A DNA stretch of 64,000 bases from Chrysoperla carnea (GCF_905475395.1 NC_058339.1:53267172-53331171), one strand, 5' to 3'. Positions 47,101 to 60,533 are shown, counted from the stretch's first letter. The notes: generated from the sequence alone by a model not told the origin. Numbers and translations are program-made.

Positions 47101-49546
47101 GAGAATATTGTTGAAATACCATGTATAGACAGTGTTGATTACGGAATCGTTTGTTTTTTCACGTCATGTAAGTAACGAGAGATAGCCACTCTTAAATAGT
47201 CAGGCATGCATACATGCAGCTCTCGGATAAACAGTGAGGTTTACGAAAAAATATCTCAAACAAAAGTTGTTTATTTTGTTATAAGGAATATTTTATACAA
47301 ATAAGCTTTTGTTTTATCTCTAACGGTTTACAAGATGGGTTCTAAGTATACAAGACCCAATTGACCTATGTTGCTCATTTATGTTTTACTTTATGCCTTA
47401 CTTTTTACATCCTGAGAGCGCTGTTATCAGGTATGGGCAAACGTGACTTAGAGAAGTCCCTCAGACTTCTGTAACTAAAATACGAGTAAGACAGAGAAAC
47501 AACATTTTTTTTCTACTTATCTCAATAATATTAGAACAACTGAGATAGGTAGAGGAGTAAATACCTGTCTCGCTCCCTCCCCTATGAGCATTCGGACTTG
47601 GATAAAGAGACACACAATAAAGTTTATGGCACACAATAAAGTTATAACAATGGTGACTTCGACTTAAAATAACTCGCCCATGCCAGGATTATAGTTTAAT
47701 TTATTCCCAAAATAGGAAATACCGATAGTATTTTTTTGCTTTAATAAAATTTCATGCATGAAACAAACATCAAAGAAAAATTATTTTTTTAATAGCTATT
47801 AAAACAACCATTCAAGATAAAAGCCTTCGAAGATGTATTTGTATCTCTAGCAAAAAATACAATTTAGCGTGCCATATATTACGTCATATTTCATATACTA
47901 TGCCCGAACTCTTTGTCTAATATCTACCTAATTAGTAGCTGAAAATGCTTGTATCATTCGTATGTCTCGGTCAATTTTAATTTCACTTCTTGTTATCTCT
48001 TTTACAGTATTATCATATTTTGTTAAGAAATGCCAAATAAAAAAATTTAATATTGGAGTGTAAATCTTGATTTTATTACCTAGCATAACAATAATTTCAA
48101 ATCGCTCTGTCAATAAATCCGTTGCAGACAATTTATACAATGGTGAAGTCTTATTAATTTTATGAACGATTGTAGTTGGCCAAATAAAAAATATTTTATC
48201 TTCTTCACCATCACCGCCAACCTAAAAAGCAGAAAAATCAAAGTTTTATACAAAATCTTACGACAAGAAATGAAAGAAGCGAAGTTGAATAGCACACCTT
48301 AGTTCTCACCTTTAACTCTTGCTGGTAGAATGGCAGTTGTTCACCTTCACGTGTCACTTTATGACGTATCAATTGTGCCCGAACATGAGCTTCAATTATA
48401 TGAGATTTACGCATATCACCTACTCGGAACATTAAACATGGTTGCCCATCACGATGGCATATTACTGCATTGCGTGAAAATAGTAAGGTTTCTGTTCGTT
48501 TTTTAGGTCGTGCTAATTTTGCAAATACAATTCCCACCATAAATGCTTGTATAAAAACACCCGTAATTGATTGTAAGCACATTACAAATATGGCTTCAGG
48601 GCATTCTTCGGTCGTTGTACGTCCACCATACCCTAAAGGCAAAAACAAAAAATTTATATTAAAATTATTCGTAAAAATTGTAGACCATTTTTATCTATGT
48701 TTTGCAATTTAGTTTTCTGGAGTTCGGGTTTCAGAGTAAACAGACCAAGAAGAAAAATAACAATGGTATATTCAAGCAAAGATATCCGTGCATGTTATCA
48801 AATCATGTAGAAAATCTACAAAAATTAATTTGGCTAAATATTTTCGAAGAAACCATCTGAAATATTATAGGGTAGTCGGTTTTAAGAGAAAATTCAGGCG
48901 ATAATTGTAAAACCATTCATCCAGTTTTTAGACTTTAACCATTCATCCAGTTTTTAGACTGTTTGGCACCTTTTTAGACATAAGAACTTTAGGAAATTAA
49001 TTAACTTCAATATATAGAAACAAGTAAAGAAGATTTTATAATAAAATTTGGCAATAAAATATAAGCTTAATCTAATTTTTACCCGACTGCTCGACGCAAA
49101 GGAGTAGGGATTTAAATTTATATTACCTATAGTATGCTGCGTTTCCACACTAAATAAGAAACATGAGGTAAATGATTGTATGTTTGTGACACATGGAGTC
49201 CATTCCGCTGAATGATTTCCACCAGGTAAATGATCTGGTATAAGATCATCATGAGTATATGCTATAATCCACCAAACAAGTGAAAATCCTAACCACGATA
49301 GAAGAAAGCTACATGCAAATACTAATAACGTCCATCGCCATTGTGCATCCACCAGGGTTGTGAAAATATCCTAAAAAATAAACAAAAATTTAAAAAAAAA
49401 TTCACAATTGCTGGTTGTCATTTCTACTTACTTGTAAATATTTTCTTCGTCTTTTTGCTACATTTCCTTGTACTATATTACAATCACCATGCTTAAACAC
49501 TACCCGTTTTCGAACACGCCTTGAGGAAAATCGAGACTGCCTATAT
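44121..49546 (-). CDS. Inward-rectifier K+ channel, Irk gene B (5'-partial)
   Basis: Exons on the minus strand: 49546-49432, 49370-49127, 48632-48310, 48221-48080, 46989-46735, 44338-44121, in phase, 431 codons plus stop here. The first exon begins with one base of a split codon (A TAT AGG), as in gene A exon 2, so at least one upstream exon carrying the Met is missing. Slide helix [14 protein letters not shown]1 [20 protein letters not shown], filter TIGYGG, M2 ending [13 protein letters not shown] (Gln again at the rectification position), [55 protein letters not shown]. The last exon encodes a tail rich in Ser, Asp, His and Pro ([18 protein letters not shown]), unlike gene A. Compared with A, the intron between the slide helix and upstream basic segment is extra, and the M2 and SEGE-region exons are fused (48632-48310). 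Intron 5 holds a foldback element. Confidence 0.92.
45806..46504. mobile_element. Foldback element, about 700 bp, 190-nt arms
   Basis: Outer arms 45806-45995 and 46309-46504 pair along their whole length (TTGAATGCGGTTTTCGGC, TAAGAAATTAAAAATATGCA, AAATATACTAAA). Inside, 46003-46032 and 46088-46117 form a second hairpin (TTTTTAGGGTCGCT, ACGAATATCGC). The block GCGATATTCG...CTAAAAAC...GAGTTTGGA at 46088-46140 recurs directly at 46223-46271. No ORF. It lies in the last intron of Irk gene B (44339-46734). Confidence 0.85.
47280..47410 (-). repeat. Dispersed repeat, copy 2, inverted relative to 22655
   Basis: Read on the minus strand it contains GCAACATAGGTCAATTGGGT and ACCCATCTTGTAAACCG, as in the copy at 22760-22812. 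It is in Irk gene B intron 4 (46990-48079). Confidence 0.65.
47428..47686. mobile_element. hAT-like MITE relic
   Basis: Left end CAGGTATGGGCAAAC; right end, inverted, CTGGCATGGGCGAG. Interior holds CCTGTCTCGCTCCCTCCCCT. The GGGCA-type ends resemble hAT MITEs (CAG-GGTGGGCAAA). An 8-bp duplication is not clear. Abuts the inverted dispersed repeat in the same Irk B intron. Confidence 0.5.
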
Positions 49547-52452
49547 CTGAAACAACAGAAAGAAAAGTCATTTGAATTGTTTATTATTTATTTCAAGAAG
49601 TTATTTTGGTGACTAAATTAAAAATAGAATCTTCTTCATAGCTGTTCCTTCTGCAGTGGATGTTGTAACACGTAATCTAAAGTTTCTTCAGGCTTATTAA
49701 GATGGAAAAATTTCTAAGACATTAAATTCCCATTACTTTGTAGGTATATGACAAATTAGCTGAATTAGCTGAGGATACATTACAAATGTTCAGAGGGTTC
49801 AGATCTTTCTTATACTCAACTATTTAAGAAAACCCAAGGCTTTCTTAATATCTCCAAAATGCATTTCTTAATATTTCTAAAGCGTCAAGTTTATTAAAAA
49901 ATCCATCTTATTTCGAGATAATCCTAATCTGGGTATGTTTTCCAAATCAAGAAAGGCATGTTTTTAGGGAGCTCCTCCTCTCCTCATTAGTTTCTTACTG
50001 TTAGCAGGTCTTTTGATAGATTTCCAATACATTTTCGTAATAAATAAATTTATACTCTAGGATCTATCCAAATGAAACCAGTTCAATGGAAGATCGACGT
50101 TAGAGAGGGTATATACTTATAAGGAGTCAAATCACTGTTATAAAGAGCCCGCGTGAAATTTTAACCAAAATGGAGAAAAACTGGCAATGGTAAAAACAAT
50201 AAAGGAAAAAAACAATTCGAGTTTCCTTCGAAAAAAGCAGAAGTTAATGCTAACATTTTTATATCAATATCATGAAAATAATATACCTATAATTTCTTTA
50301 TTATTTTCGCTTACGTTATCCTTTTTCGCAAATCAAATTCACACTTCATCGAAACTTTACGTGTAATTAGGTAAAGATAACTAAAAATAACTAAGAATAA
50401 ACACTAAGTAACATCATCAGTCTACTAAATTTAGGTGCAGACGCCATTAATTATTTGAATACAAACATATACAAGAATTATTTTCGTCTTGATCTTGAAA
50501 AGTTAAAATTACTGAAATCAGGAGTATCTAATTTAAATGCGTGTCTTTTTTTTATAATTTCGATCTATTAAAATTTATGAAATACTAGAACACATTTTTT
50601 TTATTCTACAAAGAATTATTTCATAAAAAATGAGTTCGGTATTGTTTTAACTAACAAATTTTCCTTGAAATTTCTGTAACAAATAAAGGTTGCAAATTAC
50701 ATTTTGAGTAAAATAATTTGCAAAGCTTGATAAAAATCATATTAATTTCATAATTTATTTATTTCATTTTAATAATTTCTAAAATGTTAAATTTTTTCAA
50801 AAATTCTTTAGAATTTCTATTTAGCATATTTTTAAATATTTTTTACCTATATTAATTTCTTTTTTAATTTAAAAATGGATATTGAAATATCTGAGATATG
50901 TTGAGAGTTAAGCCATTTTTTTGTATACTCAAAAAGAGCACTTGAAAAATTCCTTTTTTGCATTGTAGCACATACCTTCGAACAAAAAAAATTTAAAAGT
51001 GAAAATTTCTATAACTTGTTGGTGGTTAAATAACTTTCCTGTTAGTAAGAGAATTTCACAGGGCGAGAAAATGGGTAGTTAAAAAAAGCGTGCCACTACA
51101 AGCTTTTATTTAGCTTCAACTCTTCGGTTGATGGTTAAGTATAAAACAAAATTGGTTTTACAAGCTTTTTAACTATTACATTAAAAACAGAAGAAAATAA
51201 TTTCATTGATTGCACTAAAAAGTAAAATAAAAATTTTTGCATGAATCACATGCATACTTAGATTAGTGTCAATTTTCGAATTGAAAACTGTAGCTTTCTA
51301 TCAGAATAATAAAAAACGAAAATATACATTTTTTTTATTTGCATATCTAATTAGTCAAATATCACTTGAGATAGACCAAAAAAGCGCGTTCCATCAAATT
51401 TTTATTTTAAAGATTTGTGTAGGTGATGGAGTAGTTTTACTAGTTCAAGATATTTATGTAAATTAGTTCATTTGAATTTCGCTTAACTACTTAAACAAAA
51501 AACAAATATTAAATTTCCTGCTTAGTCTGAATTTTTTTAGTCATTAGAAAAAGCCAAGATATTTATAAAACAAAAAAAGTATTAATAGACTATTTTATTT
51601 ATGCAACACAACATATGTGATTTCGTCGTTTAGTCCGTTGTCTTTATAATTTGCATATAATTTAAGCTTAACAAGACAATTCTAGTTTACGATACTAGAC
51701 GATTCTAGTTTATTATCTCGCCTACTGTTATCGATTAATAATCTTTCGTAGTCGCGTTTAAATATTGTGTTGGCATTTACAACTGTGATTCCAGAATTGC
51801 TTCATTTAAATCAATTCCTGATTTTATTCATAATTAATATTTAATAATACAGAAAAACCACACGATTAAATAAAAATGAGAGTTTGGGACAAATTAATTG
51901 ATTTCTTATGTAGGTATAATAATTTAAATTTTTAAATAAACTCATATGAATTATAAAAACTTTTCTTTTAAATTGACATTAAATAATTTTCGAAAAAGTA
52001 ATAATTTACAGAAAATGTTTCTATCGTATTTCCTTCCAAAGTATGTATTTGTCACTAAACATACTCGACGTCAATTTCTAGAGCAAGTTGATACCGAAAA
52101 CCGTTGTTAAATTACTCAAAATTGATTTAAAGTTATTTTTAAATATACTTAATAGGAACTAATACACATTCTTCAAACAAAGTATTTTGTATAAAAAAGT
52201 TGTGTGTGTATAAAAATGAAATGTTTGATTAGTTTGCGATGAATGAAATGTTTTCATCGAAATGTTTTGCACAAATATATTTTATCTAAAGTTACGTCAT
52301 TAAAGAGCTTTAATGCTCAAAAGTCAATTACTTTTTTCTAAAGACTTTTTACGTAATAGTAATTTGTGTATTTAGTAGGAAAAGCAATGCCTTCTCGGCT
52401 CGGACTACTTTTAAATTTATGAGCAAGCATAGGAGTCCGGGAATGTATTATA
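49547..52452. other. Interval upstream of Irk gene B, nothing recognised
   Basis: Presumably the first part of a long 5' intron of Irk gene B. AT-rich, with no ORF of protein character on either strand and no clear repeat. Confidence 0.4.
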
Positions 52453-52649
52453 TTTTTTCTGAAATTGTTAAAAATAGCGACGTTCAAGTAGCGTTTTGAC
52501 GACAGAAAACCTGTCTGGTATTTTAAATGCTTCCCGTACTGGTATTAGGTCACCAGACCACTTAAACCGCTTAAAATACCAGAAAAACAGAATTTTTGTC
52601 GTCAAAACGCTACCTGAGCGTAGCTATTGTTAAAGAATTTCAGAAAAAT
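52453..52649. mobile_element. Palindromic MITE, about 200 bp
   Basis: TTTTCTGAAATTGTTAAAAA and GTAGCGTTTTGACGACAGAA on the left are inverted on the right (GTCGTCAAAACGCTAC at about 52599; TTGTTAAAGAATTTCAGAAA at 52628). The centre repeats CTGGTATTTTAA and CTTAAAATACCAG. No ORF. Confidence 0.78.
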
Positions 52650-54091
52650 GGCTTTTCTTACTACAAAACGTTTAAAGAACGTTTGTTGAATGTGCTTGGT
52701 TTAAGTCGGACAAAACCAGCAGTATCGGAGAGTCGATTTTTTTTCTTTTGAGAATATGTGAAAAGTAGATGTTAATCGATTCTGGCGATGCAGCTAAAAA
52801 TTTAAAAAGAACGGTTCTCACAATAATGGTCTTGTTCAGTATTATTAGACTACTTACGCCCACATAAATTTTTAACTTATAATTAAATAATATAGTAATA
52901 TAAGAATAAGAAAAGTAATTTTTCGTTGATAATTTATGTATTATTTAATATTTAATTTCCAGATTGTTTTAATGACTTTATTACAATGATAAATAATAAT
53001 TATGGTACTAATTAATGATATTAAGTACTGGTAATAGCTAATTACAAGTATATTAATAATTACATGAACTAATACAATTATAAATACATTGATTTTTTTT
53101 CTTAATTATAATATTAAATTATTTGGCTCATATAGATGTTACGACATCCAAACAAAAACTCAATATTTCGAATTATATTTTTTTAATTTATTACAATGCT
53201 GTACATGACTAACACAGGTTGATTGATTTTGTTTGATCAATTCAAACAAAAATTTTCTTCGAAAAAAGATTATTGAAGTATTTCAATTTGTGAACTTTTT
53301 TAGTATTAAAATAGACATTTTAGATGTAATAGGATTATTAAAATGAAACAATGTTATAATTTTTATATTATTTTAAATTTTTTGTCCTGTGTCTACAATT
53401 TTCCGTTTACCCATTGTACTTTCATTGTGATGAAACACAAATTCAAATTAAAAATTATAAATATTAAAAATTATGGAAATTAAAATTAAATTTTTTTTTT
53501 TCATCAACCTTGAAAACATTTTTCATTGTGTATACAAATTAAAGTTTATAGTGTTAGCAATAAAGTTTAATCATATTTGATCGATAGAAATTATCTTTTA
53601 GCTATTATATCAGGGGCCAGTCAATAGGCCAGAGAGGGGCAACCTGAAATATGAACTATAAGTACAAAATTTTAAGGGGTTTTTCTTTTTAATATAATCA
53701 GTCAATAAAAATGAGCAACATTTACCAAACAAACCAGCACAGACTAGCACCTAATTATTATTTTGGCAAGTCAAAAAATAGTATGAAAAAATATAATAGT
53801 ATGATAAAAATATTTTACCATTAATTTACCCGAAAATGCAGTTTGATTAATGAAAATGAAAGTTTGAATGCGGAATGAAATTTTAAATTCATAAGAAATT
53901 TTACCTTTTTAAAGCAAGTGAGTGAAGTTTGAATCTCTAGGAAGCGCAGCTGTCCCTCCCTGATATAATCGATTTTGTAAACAATGATCGCACAATATTT
54001 TAAAAAAGTCTTTGATAGCGTTTTCCTAACTCATGGAGAAAATTACTAAAATTTTCATTTGTACAGTTAGATAGAAACGAAAAAATACACA
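52650..54091. other. AT-rich interval, nothing recognised
   Basis: No gene. At 53612-53650 a GC-richer phrase (GGGGCCAGTC...GAGAGGGGCAACCTGAAA) resembles the ends of the element at 56321-56806. Confidence 0.4.
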
Positions 54092-54381
54092 GAAGCCGGG
54101 GCTATAACTCGAGTACTCCAGATATCTGGTCTAAGACGTAGCCAACTCCGTCACTTCTGTTCTAAGTGAGTGACACCAATTATTTGTAACCTCTTCGCCT
54201 CTTTATTCAATTTGTATGTCTGTGTATATACACAAACGTTACGTACTATTATACAAGTCGTACTATTATATTATTATACAAGGCTACATATAATTGGTGT
54301 CACTCGCATAGAGCAGGAGTGGCGTAGATGTTTACGTCCTAGATCGGAAATCTTGGATATCCAGAGTAGCTACCCGGCTTC
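54092..54381. mobile_element. MITE with about 90-nt terminal inverted repeats
   Basis: The left end GAAGCCGGGGCTATAACTC runs to GTGACACCAATT (about 54168-54179); the right end, inverted, runs GAAGCCGGGTAGCTACTC to GTGACACCAATT (54293). Both share GATATC, TCTRRGACGTA and a CCGTCACTYCTG/ACGCCACTCCTG block. A partial relative is at 39955. The ORF spanning 54170-54388 is not a gene. Confidence 0.8.
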
Positions 54382-54439
54382 ATTGTAATTTTTCAATTTT
54401 TTTTATTTGTTTGAAAATACGTAATTTGCGTTTTCCATT

Positions 54440-54545
54440 GACGTGCACAGTCTCGTCCTCATATGTTAAGTGGTATAATATATTTAGATAACAAAAGTTA
54501 TTAAAAGTATCATGTATAAGAGACTTTGATTTATATAAGTTTCAT
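54440..54545. repeat. Relative of the 30.46-30.69-kb repeat
   Basis: Shares CATATGTTAAGTGGTATAAT and ATCATGTATAAGAGACT with 30613-30680. Single-ended copy. Confidence 0.6.
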
Positions 54546-54659
54546 AATAAAAACACCAAAATTTTGGTAAGGAACTTTTTTATAGAGAATTGTATGTTCT
54601 TTAACTCGATAACAAAACTATTTTCGTTACCTCTTTCAAATAGTTATAGATTTATTTGC

Positions 54660-55110
54660 AACTAGCTTGATACCCGCTCGCTTCACTGGGCTTAAAAGTA
54701 AAAGCCATCGCTTTATAGCATCCACCTTTCTTGATCTCACTCATACCCCTTCCGTAGCACATAGTTCACAACGTAGTTCAATGAGTATATCAGAAAAGAA
54801 GGCCATGAATTCTTTGACATTTACTATTTAAAATTTGTACAGAAATCTTTGATTTATGGTTCAAAATGGGGATCATAGAGAGAGTAAAAAAAGGTCAGAT
54901 TAAATTTAATTTTATTTATTTATTTCTTTCTTTTTTTAAATATATTTTTATAAATTATAACTCATGTGTTATTCTGATGTATGAGCTATATTCGTGTATA
55001 GTTTCATGCCAATCCATTCGGCATCCTTTGCGTGAAAGCGTAACAAACACACAAACAAATAAACAAACAAGCAAACATCCTTACTCTAACATTTATAATA
55101 AATCCCTATA
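54660..55110 (+). mobile_element. Retroposon-like remnant
   Basis: Begins ACTAGCTTGATACCCGCTCG and ends CATCCTTTGCGTGAAAGCGT followed by AACAAACACACAAACAAATA, a pattern I associate with 3' ends of arthropod non-LTR elements or SINEs. No intact ORF. Confidence 0.45.
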
Positions 55111-56320
55111 TCTTTGTGTGTTTATATAATAGGGATGTTTTTATTTGGAAAAAAGGTCCATAAAATTTTGTTGGACTCATATTAGATGAGATGTAAAACG
55201 TTTTTATTGGATTCTACATATCATATCACCAAAAAAGCAAAAAATGAGAGGCAAAAACCAAAGATGAGTGTACTAAATACCTAATGAGAATTAAATAAGA
55301 GGACATGCAGTGTATACATAATCATGTTACTATTCAGGTCATCGAAGTTTCTTTAGTTTTCTTTGTTGTGGTTAGAGTACCTACGGATTTATCTTGCTAT
55401 AGCCGATAATCATAATATTCTCATTTATCATAATTTTTTATAATAATAACCAGTTTGTTTGGTAATTTTTCAAGACTAAAGCAACAAATCATTTACAATA
55501 AATAATAAATTTATTTATTTATAAAATTGCATCACAAATTTTAATTATATTTATAAAATTTATTTGATGATTGAATTAATATCTAATTGTATACGAGCAT
55601 AAAAAAATTGTTTATATTTATTCTTTTTATAGTCCAAAATAAATATTTATCAAAGTTTTAATTGATTACTATTATAATAACAATAACAAATTTGTTATGT
55701 AGGAACTGCGTAAAATAAATGAATTCCCGCTTGAGGATAGTTAAAAATAAAATTGTCATTTATTGAAAAATTTTAAAAATTAATTACTATAACTAATAGA
55801 TCAGTCCCTTGCAATCTTATCAATAAAACATTTATAAACTACTCCAATAATTTTCGAAGAATAAATAGTTTTCTTTTAACTTTACCGGATATCGTTTACA
55901 ACCATATTATTTTCTGTTCATCGGAGTCCTTCCACCCCTGACCAAATAGCTGTTGACGCCCTAAAATACACTCTACTGAAATTTTCTGAATTAGTGCTTT
56001 GGGGTTATCATTTAATGATTTTCTTGGCAATGAATTGTCATAAAGTTTCCATTTGTTCGCGAAATATCAAGGAATCGAGCGAGACACGAGAATGTGTATT
56101 AATTGACTGGATATCAATGAGAGTCAATTTGACTCCACGAGAGTGTGGACTAAGGGTTAGAAGGCAATGAAAAACAATTACACTTTTATTTTATATTGCA
56201 AATGTTCTATTTATGACATAAACAATCATATTAACAATGTTATGATCTTTCACATTAAACTTTCATCAGATCCATTATATTGAAATTAGACCATTGTTCT
56301 TTCACTAATTATAATTTGTA

Positions 56321-56806
56321 GGCATGGCCGTCGCCAAGAGGGGGCAGATAGAGGCAATTTCCCGCCCCTAAGTTCACTCAATTGCTTTAAAAAATAACAA
56401 AATTTCATTTCACTTTCAAACTTTTATTGTCATTAATCAAACTACATTTTCAGGTAAATTAATGGAAAAAATGGGTATAATTTTAAAACACTACCATTTT
56501 CTTTTCTTTTTTTTTTGGTCCTAAATTTTGACAAGTCACTTGAGTTGAAATATATAATAATAATTAATTATGTGCATTTTTGTTAACTGATTATTTAAAA
56601 GAAAACGCTGAGAAAAGAGTGTTTTGCAGTATAAAAGCAGTTTGTGTGTCCGTCACCTTAATTGGAATACGTGACTATACTGAAAAACGTTTTTGCCTTT
56701 TGTAGCAATAAACGCCCTTTAAAATTTTCTACTTATAATTTATATTTTGTATCTTTCAGGTTGCCCCCCGCCCCCTATGGCCCATATAGTGGCTGGCAAC
56801 GCTCCT
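56321..56806. mobile_element. Element with GC-rich inverted ends
   Basis: The left end (GGCATGGCCGTCGCCAAGAG, GGGGCAGA) and right end (GGTTGCCCCCCGCCCCCTAT, GGCTGGCAACGCTCC) are inverted versions of one theme (GTTGCCAGCC...AGGGGGC...GGCAA). Interior AT-rich with no ORF. Superfamily unknown. Confidence 0.5.
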
Positions 56807-59800
56807 GTTTGTAAGTACCTCATAATAATAGAATACAATAATAGCTTTTAAATATGTTTTTTGCGTAATGTAATGATAAATGTTTATTTGCGATAGTTTA
56901 TTCTCTTATCATCCATTCGAAAAGTATCTTGGGCAAATGAAATAATAAAAATAGAATCAAAATCTGAATTGTTCTTTTTCCCAAATCCAGTATAAAGAAT
57001 AGATGTAAAAATCGTACCAAAAGGATGAGTCAGATAGTCAAACACTCCAAAAAGATTCAGTTTTCGGACTTTGTGGGTTTTGGCTATTTTTGAATTTCTT
57101 ATTTCATTATCGTCGTATTAGAAAAATGATATTCATTAAATATAAGTTTGCCTCTTAAGATATTTCCTCAATAAGTGACTTTATACTATTTACAAATTCC
57201 GTTTCAATTTGACGATAAAATATGTTATAGCTTGAGAAAATACAAGACGAAAGACGAAAATCAACAGTAAATCTGTTCGATGTATACCATAGTTTTCGAA
57301 ATATTCAGTCTGGAGATTTAGGGAAAATCACTATTTAGAAGAAATACACTATTTACTGGCAAAAATTGAGATTCATTTATTTTATGATTCATTTTATGGA
57401 AAAACGAGTACGGTTATTCATTATTTTCTTTCCAGAAAAATATTTATCATGTTTTTAATTAATGAATATTGCTTTTCTAAATCAATTCTAAGAAAATTAC
57501 GATTTTTACATAGTAAATTATTCCATTGAAGAATTATATTTGAAGAACATATGGGATTTACATGTTAAAAATTTTATCAGTATAAGGATACATATAAAAC
57601 TTTGTTTTGCTTAAAAGAGATTGGCAATCAATCTTTGAATGCCCATAACTTCTTGGTTTTTTAATCAATTTTAATTTCACTTTCAAATTTTGTTATGGTA
57701 TCAAGTCTAGTTTTACATTTTTATGTGTAATATGGCAAATTCGACATCAGGCAACTACCGTATTGAAAAGAATATCGTAATAACATTTTCGATTATTTTC
57801 ACAGAAAAAAAAGTATATAGTAATAAGTATGTGGTACAAAGTAAAAAAGAGACCTTACATACTGTGGACTAATTCAAACGAACATGTTATAAATTTTGAA
57901 TCAAAGTTGCTTAGACCAACACATACATAAACTTATAGATGGGATATTTTGTTTTTGGTAACATTATAAATAAAAAATAGTATTGTATAACTAAACATGA
58001 TAATATAATAATTATATGATAACGTTTAACAGTATGACGTAATTAAAACAAGGTAAGTATATACATTGCGGCGCAAAGCGAATGTAGGATGAATGACTCA
58101 AACTGTCTATCATTGTAAGCTATTGTGTACACATGGCGCACAATAGCTTAGCAAAAAAAAAAACAACTTGATATTTATAGTTTATTTATTCTATGAATTT
58201 ATTTATTAATATGCTAATTATTTATAATTATTATTCTTAAAAAAAATTTATTCTTAGTAGAATTTTTGTAAAAAATGTTGTACAATAATTTTATGCGGGT
58301 AAATCCATATAGGTAGGTAAATTCATCGGAGTTTTTAATATTTTTAAATATTAGGTTTCTCCACAGGGCCAGATTTTTATTGATACGATTATATTCAAAA
58401 AAACTGGCCATGAAAATTGATCCTATGCTGTAGTAATTAATAATGTTAATATAAATAATATAAAATGTATAAATAATATAAGTAGATAAATATTTCTCAA
58501 TTTCGAAAATTCTTGCCAAATATCAATTTTGAAACAAATTGAAGACAAATTGAGATATTTAAAGACATTCTATACACCAATATGTACGAGTACTCTTTGG
58601 CCAATAATAATATGGAGTGTCTCAAAAAAATATAGACACTGGTGAAGTTTCAACGAGATTTACCAACGAAATTCACAATTACTTATTTGCGAGATTAGTT
58701 TGGAGAAGAAATATTAGCTCAAAGTATCCTGAAGATTAATTTCAGAAAACCACGTTCATTTTTCGACAGCACACAAGAAAGAGGAGTTGTCGAAAAGTAT
58801 TAATAATATCCTAGAGAATTCCTTCTTTTTCTGTGGGGGCATTTCAAGCAAAATGTTTATAGAATAAGACCAACTACAATCAATAATTAAAAATGAATGT
58901 GACCAATAACCAATTAAAACGATTAGCAAAATTTGGATTTTTCTTTGGACTTTCGATAAATGGCTGTTTTCTACACTCGTTCACATTGTTTTGAATTTAA
59001 AAATTTTTCCGCATAATAATAATTTTATAAATGTTACAGGCATAAAAAGAGTATATACAATTTTGTAGGACACTTGTTCCAAAGCTTTTCGAGTTTCAGA
59101 TTTTACTTGTTAATTGTCAGACCAACTTAAAAAAGGTTCGCAGTTACCTGTCTAAAAATTATTGGTTTGAGAAATGTTGAGTTCTATAAATTATTGTATT
59201 TTTTATAAAAGCGCTGGAAAATAATTCATTTTAAAATTATCAATATTGAAGTTCTAATTTACTCTTTCCAGTTTTCCACCAAAGAATGGGTAGTCACTGC
59301 GTTGCTTTTGCAGAAACAGGGAAGTACAATAAAAACGGAAGAGCAACAATATTTAAATATGAGCGCTTCATTTTTGTTTTAAATATTGAAATAATTTTTA
59401 CTATTTAGCAAGAAAAACGGAAGTGTTATAAGAAAACTTTAATAAATAAAAAAACCAATTATTGACGTTCTTAATATTGAGAAAGAATACCTACGTAAAT
59501 ATTTTTAGAAATTTTTTTGTGAACGTATACAAATTGTTTTTTAGAATTAAAAAATAACAACGTTTTTAATTACCAAGTATAAACTTTCTTTGAAATATTA
59601 ATTTACAAAAATATACACAATTTGCATAAATGTTTTAAAAATCTATATATATTATTTTCGTTAATTATTTTTACAAATCAATAACATTTTGGTAAATGTT
59701 TATATACGTTTTTAATAGCAAAGGTAAAGTTTAAAAGTTTGTATAAACATTTTGTTAAAATAATAATACCTATTTGACGCATCCAAAAATATGCAACATT

Positions 59801-59867
59801 GTGCTTGCTCCAAACACACAAGTTAAATATATTTTGTATTTTATTGTATTACACAAAAGACAATTTT

Positions 59868-59891
59868 ATTATTATTATTATTATTATTATT
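59868..59891. repeat. (TTA)n microsatellite
   Basis: About eight consecutive TTA/ATT units. Confidence 0.85.
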
Positions 59892-60533
59892 GTTAAATTA
59901 AGAACACCCGTGTTTATTCACACGATAGCGAACTAAATTCTCCACATTAAACAGTGTGGTTGTTGTATAGGGTAATAAAATAACCGATAATCGATATATA
60001 CCGATTATTGTCACGGTCGGAAAATTTGAATAATCAAGATTGACCCATTAATCATCGATGCTATCAAAATCAATTACGTGAAATATTATTAAATGAAGAG
60101 AAGGTAAAATGGAAAACTAATTTATTTTTTCATTTTATTAGTAAATTTTGGAATATTTGACCGGTTGATTGAGCCATTATAAAGGCACAACCCGATATGA
60201 ACCACTTTCTGACGATATTTATAGTATCTGACGAAGTTTCGTCACAATATTCGGAATATGAGTAAGTAATATGACGCCAAATTATTGTATTCAAGCCAAT
60301 CTAGAAATAAGAGACCAAGAAGCTTAGTATTATATCAGTAATGTTCTTGGATAGTCCAGAGAAAGAATTCTTCTTTAAACGGAAGTTGTGGCAAAAAATT
60401 GTGGCAAAGTGCGGCTGACCTGCACAATATTTCTTATTTTAAACCTTTCTGGTGATGGAATATTGTAAAGCAATGAATTACATCGGACATTTTTAACATA
60501 TCGATTCTCATTACTTTAAACTATTAATTGATA

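Larger units (their letters stand above)
55111..60533. other. Long AT-rich interval without a recognised gene
   Basis: Contains the element at 56321-56806 and a (TTA)n microsatellite at 59868-59891. Several very AT-rich stretches. The ORF 58214-58519 (minus) is low-complexity Ile/Asn/Tyr and is not convincing. Confidence 0.4.

Noticed and set aside
58214-58519. 101-codon minus-strand ORF
   Set aside because: Composition dominated by Ile, Asn and Tyr from AT-rich DNA; no domain.
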